From assembly GCA_964624075.1 (NCBI GenBank), contig CAZUWH010000012.1, forward strand, positions 7,782 to 71,781: a stretch of DNA of 64,000 bases, in the 5' to 3' direction. Source of the DNA: CAZUWH01 sp964624075 (lineage in GTDB: Bacteria; Pseudomonadota; Alphaproteobacteria; Rhodospirillales; Rhodospirillaceae). Position numbers and translations under genes: made by a program. Shown here one piece after another: positions 8,376 through 15,355 of the stretch (within the stretch, counting starts at the first letter, position 1; the number at the start of each line of letters is the position of its first letter). Below the pieces are notes generated by a model, which ran no database searches, had not been told where the DNA came from, and was given only the letters and a program-made list of their open reading frames with translations.

Positions 8376-9058
8376 CCCGAACGCATGGCCATCATGCCGG
8401 ATTGGCGCGGGGGGGTAACACGACCCGGATGCGGGCAGTGTTCCAGCCTGGCAACCAGGTCCATGCGCGATGGCGGGGTCGGCTGGTCGAGCAGTTGGGA
8501 ACCCTGAGCTGTGAGCTTTTGCGTGCCGATGCGGCTTCCCTGCTCACGGACGAAAAGCGTCTAGCCTGTCTGACCGCCGCCTGCGCCATGGTGGAGGCTA
8601 CACTGCCGGTACGGATGCCGCACCCCGTCGTCTTCATGACGTTGGAAGCCTTGATTCGGGGACTGGTGGAAGGGTGGCCGGGCTGGGCCGTGGCTTACGT
8701 GGAGTGGGAAATGACCTTGCTAGCCGAGCTGGGGTATGGTCTTGATCTGCGTCTGCCGCCGCAGATGGCAGGGCACAACGACCAGCCTGCCTATGTGTCG
8801 CCGCGGACAGGACGGGTCATTGCCGCTTCAGGCGGGGAGTCAGGCCAGAACGGGCTCTTACGCCTGCCCTCCTTTCTGGTCGAGAAGAAAGGCCATGCGA
8901 CCCCGGCTGATATCGCCGCTGCCCTGTGTGTGACGGGTCATTTTCTACAAAGCCATCTGTCTATTCCTTTGCCGGCTGCGCGCACCCGCTTGGCCACCCG
9001 GTTCGGCCTGGCCGTAGGCGGCAACGGGAGAGGCGGAGAGGTGGAAACGAGGCGGTGA
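8300..9058 (+). CDS. recO: DNA repair protein RecO
   Basis: RecO loads RecA onto SSB-coated single-stranded DNA in the RecFOR pathway. The 252-residue protein begins with the OB-fold signature (EEAIVLAAHPYGEKGLIVSL, GLARGG) and continues into the helical domain with VEWEMTLLAELGYGLDL, which precedes the usual zinc-site region. The four zinc cysteines seen in many RecO proteins are absent, as in several alphaproteobacteria. Placement after era is conserved. Confidence 0.93.
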   Translation: MEWTEEAIVLAAHPYGEKGLIVSLLTRTHGHHAGLARGGNTTRMRAVFQPGNQVHARWRGRLVEQLGTLSCELLRADAASLLTDEKRLACLTAACAMVEATLPVRMPHPVVFMTLEALIRGLVEGWPGWAVAYVEWEMTLLAELGYGLDLRLPPQMAGHNDQPAYVSPRTGRVIAASGGESGQNGLLRLPSFLVEKKGHATPADIAAALCVTGHFLQSHLSIPLPAARTRLATRFGLAVGGNGRGGEVETRR

Positions 9059-9059
9059 A

Positions 9060-9665
9060 ATGTGGGCGACAGGCACGACAACGCGGTGGTGGTGGGTCCG
9101 GCACGCGCCGGTGGCATGGGGCGGGGTCTACATCTATGGTCACACCGATCTGGCTTGTGATTGTTCAGACGTGGCGGCCTTTGCCGCTCTGGCAGCCCGT
9201 CTGCCGGTGCCGGCGGTGGTGGTGTGCAGTCATCTGCGCCGCACCCACCAGACTCTCGCAGCCCTGACCGCTGCTGGCTGGACAGCGACTGCACCGTTGG
9301 TGGAGCCTGCTTTCGCCGAGCAGGCTTTCGGGGCCTGGGAAGGGCTGATCTGGGACGAGTTGCGGGCTGATTCCTATGCCATGGCCTTCTGGGCGGCGCC
9401 ATTCACCGCTCACCCGCCCGGTGGCGAGAGTTTCCTTGATGTAGCGGTCCGGGTGCGCACTGCCGTCGCGCGCCTGTTGCGTACACACACCGGCCATGAC
9501 ATTGTCGCGCTCGCCCACGCCGGCTCGATTCGGGCGGCCCTGGCGCTGGCACTGGATCTCACGCCTGAACAGGCGCATGCCATCGCGTTCGATCATCTGT
9601 CTATTACGCGTCTTGAGCATGATGGCGCAACATGGAAGGTACGGGAAGTCAATGCCATACCATAA
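9060..9665 (+). CDS. histidine phosphatase family protein
   Basis: This 201-residue protein belongs to the phosphoglycerate-mutase-like phosphatases. The phosphohistidine motif appears as VRHAPV (H15; Ala replaces the common Gly), followed by GHTDLAC, CSHLRRTHQT, the acid EQAFGAWEG segment, and the second histidine in VALAHAGSIR. The layout resembles CobC/PhoE-type enzymes, but the substrate cannot be told: alpha-ribazole phosphate is possible, and bluB lies in the same window. It starts one base after the recO stop and is probably co-transcribed. Confidence 0.85.
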   Translation: MWATGTTTRWWWVRHAPVAWGGVYIYGHTDLACDCSDVAAFAALAARLPVPAVVVCSHLRRTHQTLAALTAAGWTATAPLVEPAFAEQAFGAWEGLIWDELRADSYAMAFWAAPFTAHPPGGESFLDVAVRVRTAVARLLRTHTGHDIVALAHAGSIRAALALALDLTPEQAHAIAFDHLSITRLEHDGATWKVREVNAIP

Positions 9666-9757
9666 TACGCGGGTCAAGAAATCATGACTCCCATCGCAGA
9701 TGGTACCCCTGCTGCACCCGCCGCAATCGGTGCGTCGAGACTCTTTCAGGAGCCGTC

Positions 9758-11971
9758 ATGGCCAGATACCGCCTCCCCTCCCCCCTGCCGACTAAGGAAG
9801 AGCTGGGCGCATATATCCGCCAGCACACAGGCCCGCTGCATAAGCGGGATCTAGCGCGGGCCTTCCAGATCACTGGCCCTGATCGGGTTGCCCTGAAACG
9901 GATGCTGCGGGAGCTGGAGGCTGAAGGGACGATTACCCGTCCGCCGCCGCAGCGGGCTTACGGCCGAGCCGGCGTCCTGCCCGAGGTCGCGGTGGTTGAC
10001 ATCCATGGCACTGACAGTGACGGTGAACTGCTTGCGCGCCCAGTCGTGTGGAACGAGAAGGATCTTATTCCTACCATCATCATGATACAGGTTGGCGGTC
10101 AGCCGGCTATCGGGGTGGGCGATCGAGTTCTGGCGCGCTTGCGGGCGATGGGGGATCATACCTATGAAGGACGTCCGATCCGCAGGCTTACCGCCCCATC
10201 GACACGGGTGGTTGGAGTCTATGAACCCCTGCCCGAAGGAGGACGGCTCCGCCCCACTGACCGGCGGGAGAAAGCCGATCTGATCATTGCAGCGGGTGAT
10301 ACCTTGGACGCCGCAGCCGGTGCCCTGGTCCTAGCCGAGGTCATGCCCGGCCGGCATTATGGTTTGCGTCGGGCGCGGGTGTGCGAGCGGCTGGGGAATA
10401 TGAATGATCCGGGGATCGTCAGTCTGGTTGCCATTGCCAGTCATGGCATTCCGGTCCCCTTTTCTCCCGAAGCCCTGGATCAGGCGTCCCGGGCCGGATC
10501 GGTTGCCCTGGGGACGCGCGTGGATTTGCGGTCTTTGCCGCTCGTCACCATCGACGGGGAGGACGCTCGTGATTTCGATGATGCCGTATGGGCAGAACCG
10601 GATGCCGATCCGAACAATGCCGGGGGCTGGCATATCCTGGTGGCGATTGCCGATGTGGCCTGGTACGTGCGGCCCGATGATGCTTTGGACCAGGCGGCCC
10701 GTGCCCGCGGCAACTCGGTTTATTTTCCTGACCGGGTGGTTCCAATGCTGCCGGAGGAACTCTCCAACGGCTGGTGTTCTCTGAAACCTGGCGAAGATCA
10801 TCCCTGTTTTGCCGTACATTTGTGGAGCGACCCTGATGGTCGCACCCTGCGGCGTCGCTTCGTGCGCGGCCTGATGCGGTCGGCAGCGCGGCTCACCTAC
10901 GCACAAATCCAGGCTGCCCATGAGGGGGAGCCGGATGAGACCACACGTCCGTTGTGCGAATCAGTCATTACCCCCCTGTATGGTGCCTGGCAGGCCCTGA
11001 GCCGCTGGCGGATGGCACGCGGTACGCTGGAACTAGATCTCCCTGAACGCACGGTGGTGCTGGGTAGGAACGGTCAGGTGGTGGGGATCGAGCCCCGTGC
11101 CCGTCTTGACAGCCACCGCCTGATCGAGGAATTCATGATTGCCGCTAACGTAGCGGCGGCCGAACAGATCGAGGTCATGCATGCACCTTGCCTCTACCGG
11201 ATCCACGATCAACCGGTAGCAGAAAAGCTCGACTCCTTGCGGACGTTCCTATCTGCCATCGGCTTGAAGCTAGGCCGGGGACAGACGCTGCGCGCGCAGC
11301 ACTTCAACCAGATTCTGGCCAAGGCAGCTGGCACCCCTCATGCGCCCGTGGTCAATGAAATCATGTTGCGCAGCCAGGCCCAGGCCGAATACAATCCGGT
11401 CAATATCGGTCATTTCGGGTTGGGTCTGCGGCACTATGTTCATTTTACTTCCCCCATCCGTCGCTATGCCGACCTGCTCGTGCATCGTGCCTTGATCACC
11501 GGGCTGGCTTTGGGAGAAGGGGGGCTTTTGCCTGGAACCGTCCTGGCCGAGACGGCCGCCCATGTGTCGCTGACCGAACGCCGTGCCACCGCCGCCGAGC
11601 GGGATGCCTTCAATCGCTATACGGTGATGTTCCTGGCAGCGCAGGTGGGGGCAACCTTCGCGGCGCGTATCAGTGGCGTCAGCCGTTCCGGACTGTTCGT
11701 CACCTTGCCGGAAACCGGTGCCGAGGGCATCGTTCCCATGGGCCTGCTGGGGGAGGATTATTTCATGCATGACGAGACGCACCACTGCCTGGTTGGCCGT
11801 CGCACGGGCCAGATCTACCGGCTGGCTGACAGTGTGACTGTCGTGCTACATGAGGCCGATCCTCTCACCGGCAGTCTGACTTTCCTTCTGGCCCACCCTG
11901 ATCACCCTCGTCCCGCCCAACGCACGCAGGGAAGCATGCGACGAGGGCATGGAAGACGTCCACCCCCTTGA
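9758..11971 (+). CDS. rnr: ribonuclease R
   Basis: RNase R is a processive 3'-5' exoribonuclease that degrades structured RNA. In 737 residues the N-terminal winged-helix region (HKRDLARAFQITG) and cold-shock-like domains are followed by the catalytic RNB domain, with metal-binding aspartates in IDGEDARDFDDAVW near residues 264-278 and HFTSPIRRYADL near 565, and a C-terminal S1 domain. AGGAG at 9748-9752 selects the ATG at 9758 over an upstream in-frame ATG at 9632. The last codons and the stop lie inside a repeat element (left arm 11960-11980), so the short Arg/Pro-rich tail was probably created by the repeat. Confidence 0.94.
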   Translation: MARYRLPSPLPTKEELGAYIRQHTGPLHKRDLARAFQITGPDRVALKRMLRELEAEGTITRPPPQRAYGRAGVLPEVAVVDIHGTDSDGELLARPVVWNEKDLIPTIIMIQVGGQPAIGVGDRVLARLRAMGDHTYEGRPIRRLTAPSTRVVGVYEPLPEGGRLRPTDRREKADLIIAAGDTLDAAAGALVLAEVMPGRHYGLRRARVCERLGNMNDPGIVSLVAIASHGIPVPFSPEALDQASRAGSVALGTRVDLRSLPLVTIDGEDARDFDDAVWAEPDADPNNAGGWHILVAIADVAWYVRPDDALDQAARARGNSVYFPDRVVPMLPEELSNGWCSLKPGEDHPCFAVHLWSDPDGRTLRRRFVRGLMRSAARLTYAQIQAAHEGEPDETTRPLCESVITPLYGAWQALSRWRMARGTLELDLPERTVVLGRNGQVVGIEPRARLDSHRLIEEFMIAANVAAAEQIEVMHAPCLYRIHDQPVAEKLDSLRTFLSAIGLKLGRGQTLRAQHFNQILAKAAGTPHAPVVNEIMLRSQAQAEYNPVNIGHFGLGLRHYVHFTSPIRRYADLLVHRALITGLALGEGGLLPGTVLAETAAHVSLTERRATAAERDAFNRYTVMFLAAQVGATFAARISGVSRSGLFVTLPETGAEGIVPMGLLGEDYFMHDETHHCLVGRRTGQIYRLADSVTVVLHEADPLTGSLTFLLAHPDHPRPAQRTQGSMRRGHGRRPPP

Positions 11972-12124
11972 TGGGGGAGGTTTGGGGTGGGGGTGATCGC
12001 GACGTCTGGTCCGGCGGGGCGGGGAGGGGTGGGCTCGTGGCGGTTACGGCCCCTAGCCCACGGGCTGACGCGTTTCAGAAGGAGAGATAGCCCTCCACTC
12101 ACCCCTCCCCCATCAAGGGGGTGG
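11960..12124. repeat. palindrome-bounded repeat element, copy 1 (complete)
   Basis: A 165-bp element with perfect 21-bp inverted termini, 11960-11980 (CCACCCCCTTGATGGGGGAG plus G) and its reverse complement at 12104-12124. The interior includes GGGGGTGATC, GACGTCTGGTC, GGCTCGTGGCGGTTACG and CCCACGG. The same interior blocks recur in order near 18.0, 49.7 and 54.2 kb. There is no coding frame inside. The rnr stop codon (11969-11971) lies in the left terminus. Confidence 0.75.
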
Positions 12125-12192
12125 AGTGTACATGGTGTGCAATGATACGATCTCAGAAGCCAGCGTGTTTGTATGCATAGGGTAGCGATTCG

Positions 12193-12592
12193 TCAGAACA
12201 ACGGCGTGGAAGAACGGGCGGTCATGGGTACACCCACAAAGGGCAGAAGATCGGGAAACAGAACGACGAACGGATAGGTGGCTGTGACATCAACCGCCGT
12301 GCTCCCAAGCGTTACGGTGAACGTCGCCGTCGCGCCTCCCAAACCGACGTCATTCATGTGCGCCTCGGCGTGGGCACGGATGACTTCGGCCGTTGCCGGC
12401 GAGAGGGTCAGGGCGAGGCGTGCCACCTCCTCAACCAAAAATTTTAGGCTCTAGCGAATCCACAAGGCGCGGCTGGTTTCGATCAGCCCCAGAAGCAGCA
12501 GGAGACACGACCGGCATGATCAGGGCGGATTCCACCCCGCTGCTTCCCTGTCGGCCACGTCCACGCCGGCAAGGGGTCCGGGGTTTCAGCAT
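12193..12592 (-). pseudogene. TadE-like pilus protein, frameshifted
   Basis: Read on the minus strand from an ATG at 12592, the frame gives GSSGVESALIMPV, the TadE N-terminal segment just before the membrane helix. A one-base shift is then needed to continue with LLLLLGLIETSRALWIR, and an in-frame TAG follows. The rest is open to 12193 (residues VARLALTLSPATAEVI ... VTATYPFVVLFPDLLPF). Together these rebuild a complete TadE-like minor pseudopilin with one frameshift and one stop. It is the last recognisable piece of the Tad relic. Confidence 0.75.
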
Positions 12593-12594
12593 GG

Positions 12595-12807
12595 CTACCT
12601 CCATCGCAACGTCACCGATCCGGCTATTGGCAGCGGATCGGGAATGCCTGGGTATTTTAGCAGCGTGGACCAGTTTTCGCTGACGTTAACGGTCACGTAT
12701 TCGCGCATCCCTTCACTGCAAGGGGCAGAGTAGCTCGCCGTTGCGCCATCAAAGCAGGCACAGAAAAAAGCTGTGGCGGAGCGATTACGAGCCGGGCTGG
12801 GTGTCAC
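12595..12807 (-). pseudogene. C-terminal fragment of a second TadE/TadF-like protein
   Basis: The frame ends with EYVTVNVSENWSTLLKYPG and IPDPLPIAGSVTLRWR, the beta-rich C-terminus typical of TadE/TadF pseudopilins. The N-terminal membrane helix that should precede it is not found, and the stretch up to 12858 holds nothing recognisable. It stops three bases before the next TadE-like start, an operon-like spacing left over from an intact locus. Confidence 0.55.
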
Positions 12808-12857
12808 CGCCGGCGGATGCTGCTATGGTAGGGTTCCCGTTCTCACACAAACAGCCT

Positions 12858-13010
12858 CTAGCTGTATTCCGTTTGCCGGGGGGCAGTGTCAGCCGACGGT
12901 CCGACCTCCCCTCCCGGCCCATCTCCTGGCCCGGGCGTCCGGGGCGTCTCCAGCTGTCTTTGCGCCTCCCGCACCGGTTTGTCGGGTGGCGCCGTGCGGC
13001 GACCGAACAT
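12858..13010 (-). pseudogene. probable CpaF (TadA ATPase) N-terminal fragment
   Basis: On the minus strand an ATG at 13010, about 75 bases after the cpaE remnant, opens a 50-codon frame beginning MFGRRTAPPDKPV, which resembles the disordered start of CpaF secretion ATPases, then stops at TAG (12858-12860). No Walker motif follows. The assignment rests mainly on position, directly after cpaE as in Tad operons, and on the start, so it is tentative. Confidence 0.4.
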
Positions 13011-13084
13011 GGCCTATTTCTCCCGCTTTCTCCGCTTCCCCCATTGGCCCAGCCAGCGCGGCCGCATCCGGCGACGCGCCGCAC

Positions 13085-13800
13085 CATGGTCCGCCCTGTC
13101 AACCGGGTGGCAAGATCGTGCAGGGCTTCCGCGGCGTGGGAGAACCCGGCCACTTCCGGAACCATCTATCCGTTGTTAGCGGCCATGCCGAAAGCGTTGG
13201 GATCGAAAGGTAATGAGGGCAATCGGGGCAAGGCCGATGTTCTCTTCGAAATTCTTGGGCATGAGCTGGGAACGGCGCGCTGCATCCATGCGATTCAGCA
13301 CGAGTTTAGTTTTACGTTCCGCATCGCGGCGTGGCGTCAGGACCTCAAGCAGGGTCCGGCTTTCGCGCAGGCTGGCCAGATCTGGCGCGGCGGTCAGGAT
13401 GACATCGTCGGCGGTGGAAAGGACGTGCTCGCTCCATTCGGCCTACAGATGCGGCACATCGACCACCACCAAGGGAGGCCATGCGGGCGGTCAGTTCCAG
13501 AAGGCGGTCCACGGTTTCCACGTCGAGATGGTGAGTTGCGTGAAGATCTATATGTGTAGCTATGACATGTAGAAAGTCGTTTATTTCAACCATACCACGC
13601 TCGACCAGAATCTGATGCAGCAGGGCGTCGGCAACCGTCTGTTTGGGGTTGATGTTGAAGGCCAGTTGCGAGGTGCCGAAGGCCAGATCTAGATCGATAT
13701 AAATGACACGGACCTGTGCCTGTTGAACCAGGCACCAGGCAAGATTCTGGGCCAGGGTGGATGAACCGCATTCCCCCGCAGGGGGCCATCTATGCCGGTT
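13085..13800 (-). pseudogene. CpaE-like Tad pilus ATPase, truncated and frameshifted
   Basis: Reading the minus strand with frame changes rebuilds the MinD-like domain of CpaE. It runs from a deviant Walker A (GECGSSTLAQNLAWCL) through VRVIYIDLDLAFG, PKQTVADALLHQIL, FLHVIATHIDLHATHHLD and, after a shift, LVVVDVPHLW, to MPKNFEENIGLAPIALI and, after another shift, PFDPNAFGMAANNG, a stop, and MVPEVAGFSHAAEALHDLA. The N-terminal receiver-like domain is missing: the sequence joins straight onto the cpaA remnant. At least two frameshifts and one stop make it non-functional. CpaE normally localises the pilus machinery at the cell pole. Confidence 0.75.
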
Positions 13801-14002
13801 CCAGACTGGCGGCCCAGCAGGCCGCCAGCGGAAAGAGGACCATCACGGCGATGACGGTCTCGTTCGGAATGGTGCGCCGGTGCAGATTGGAAACGGCTGC
13901 TGCAATCAACACGGAAGCAGATGCAATTACAATTTCGTACGGGATGCATTCTAGAATGTCATCAATCTTTATATCGCAAAAATAGGCGTAAAATTTTAGC
14001 AT
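13790..14002 (-). pseudogene. CpaA/TadV prepilin peptidase, N-terminal fragment
   Basis: The 70-codon frame has a hydrophobic helix followed by SNLHRRTIPNETVIAVMVLF, the signature region of small prepilin peptidases. The family motif places the first catalytic aspartate where this sequence has Asn (S-N-L in place of S-D-L). It ends after one further helix, whereas intact enzymes have about 170 residues and a second Asp. The sequence runs directly into the cpaE remnant, so the rest of cpaA plus cpaB, cpaC, cpaD and the cpaE N-terminus appear deleted. Confidence 0.65.
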
Positions 14003-14094
14003 TGATATGTAAATGGCACGTTCCCCGTGAAGAAAAACTGTACGTGGAAAGTTTTTCCAAGCCTTATATTTTATCTGCCGGTGTGTTCTCGATC

Positions 14095-14283
14095 CTACTC
14101 CGTAATGCTGATTTTCTCTTCCAGTCTCCCGAAGACGGTGTCGAAGTTGGTGCCCAGAGTGGTCATGGCACCAATGACGATCATGGCGACGATCAGGCCA
14201 TACTCGATAGCGGTAGTACCTTTCCCGTTGCGAAGCGCTCGAAACATGAGAGAGTGAAGAGCGTTCAACATGATGATCCCCAT
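14095..14283 (-). CDS. Flp-type pilin
   Basis: A 62-residue prepilin with the class IVb hallmark: short leader, processing Gly, then TTAIEYGLIVAMIVIGA with the conserved Glu at +5 and adjacent Tyr, and a single hydrophobic helix. Length is normal (50-70). It would be cleaved by CpaA and assembled by the CpaF machinery, both of which are only fragments downstream. I see no disabling mutation, so this may be an intact gene stranded in a dead locus. Start could be the first, fifth or thirteenth codon. Confidence 0.75.
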   Translation of the reverse strand: MGIIMLNALHSLMFRALRNGKGTTAIEYGLIVAMIVIGAMTTLGTNFDTVFGRLEEKISITE

Positions 14284-14581
14284 AGATCTCTATGATTGCA
14301 GTATCTGTGTTCTTGTCAATCTCCTTCCTAAGGCGATCATTTGCCGCAATACCGCTCTTTTTCCTCAGTGATCGTGGTTAATTTACTCTATAAAGAGTAG
14401 ATATTCTGTGATGACCATCACAATAGTAGAATTTTTCCGTTAGTGTCTTTCTCTATGCGCGAGGAGAACGGTACCACTTGCGGGCTGAAACGATTGCTTG
14501 TGATAATGACGGCTTGCCTTGAGCTAAACTGAGGGGGGATTTTCATTCATCCCGGCTGCGGAAGAACTGGTACGTGTTGCC
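14284..14581. other. AT-rich gene-free stretch between flp and the Crp-like relic
   Basis: About 300 bases with lower GC than the surroundings. It should contain the promoter of the minus-strand flp gene and whatever remains of the start region of the plus-strand Crp-like gene. No coding frame or repeat copy is evident. Confidence 0.4.
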
Positions 14582-15163
14582 TTGTTCCATAACCTGGGAG
14601 AGACGTCCTTGCGTGATATTGCCAACCGATGCGCGTGGCATCGGTTGACGGGCGGCGAGCAGGTTTTCGATCGTCATACCGATACCCTGGACGTCTATTT
14701 CGTCATCGGAGGAATGGTACGCGTCTTCGCGACAGGCACGGATGGAAACGAAGTGGCCCTTGCCGACATCCCGGCGGGCAACTATTTCGGTGGACTAGCC
14801 GCCATTGACGGCCTGGGGCGATCAGCCCGGGTGGTCGCCACTCTGGATGAGCGGGTGACGGAACTCTCCACACAAAGCGACAGCTAGTGTATCTGTACCC
14901 ATCTGATCCGTCTGACCGCACCCGATCCGATTCGCAAGGAAGGCTGGATCATCCCCGACCTCCCGCCCCACAAGGAGATCGCGGCGTGGGCTGGAACCAG
15001 CCGCGAAACCGTGGCCGAAGTGATCGGCGAACTGGCATGGCACGGAGTCGTCCGTCGTCGGGGCATGGGACTCGTCGGCGCCGATCTCTCGCGTCTGCGC
15101 CTGCTGGCACAAGGGGGCGACACGCGGCAAAGCCCCATATGGGGTAATACCTTTGAGCCTTAA
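14582..15163 (+). pseudogene. Crp/Fnr-family transcription regulator, internally deleted with stop codon
   Basis: The first 100 codons encode a cyclic-nucleotide-binding-type beta barrel (GGEQVFDRHTDTLDVYFV, DIPAGNYFGGLAAIDG). A TAG at 14885-14887 ends the frame. In the same frame beyond the stop the sequence continues as a Crp-type winged helix (PPHKEIAAWAGTSRETVAEV, ELAWHGVV) and ends at 15163. Between the two domains about 40 residues, the dimerisation helix, are missing. No ATG precedes the barrel; the only start is a TTG at 14582 in the middle of the first conserved helix. The gene therefore lacks start, helix and an open frame. Confidence 0.7.
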
Positions 15164-15167
15164 TCGT
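15147..15167. repeat. 21-bp segment shared with 35315-35335
   Basis: ATACCTTTGAGCCTTAATCG plus T at the end of the Crp-like relic matches 35315-35335 at 20 of 21 positions in the same orientation. Both copies lie within 100 bases of a GC-rich palindrome of the dispersed repeat family. The match is too long to expect by chance in 64 kb. Confidence 0.5.
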
Positions 15168-15235
15168 ACCAGATCCCGGCTCATATATATCGTATAAAGG
15201 TATATTTTTACAACTTCTGGCCCTTTCCTAGGAAA

Positions 15236-15265
15236 AGACCCCCTCCCCTGATCCAGGGGGAGGGC
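15236..15265. repeat. GC-rich palindrome upstream of the helicase gene
   Basis: CCCTCCCCTGATCCAGGGGG AGGG is a solitary copy of the terminal palindrome of the dispersed element family. It lies about 90 bases before the helicase start and may form a stem in the transcript. Confidence 0.5.
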
Positions 15266-15355
15266 TGCCAGCGGGAACGCAGGGTGCCGCCTGAGCCGGC
15301 CTGTACCACCGACCTTGGCGCCTCTTTGCGCTTGCAATTGACAGGGAGAGCGTCA

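Noticed and set aside
12741..13559. Long plus-strand open frame (272 codons) across the Tad relic
   Set aside because: It is antisense to the cpaE and cpaF remnants, resembles no family and has no ribosome binding site; decayed GC-rich DNA often leaves such frames open.
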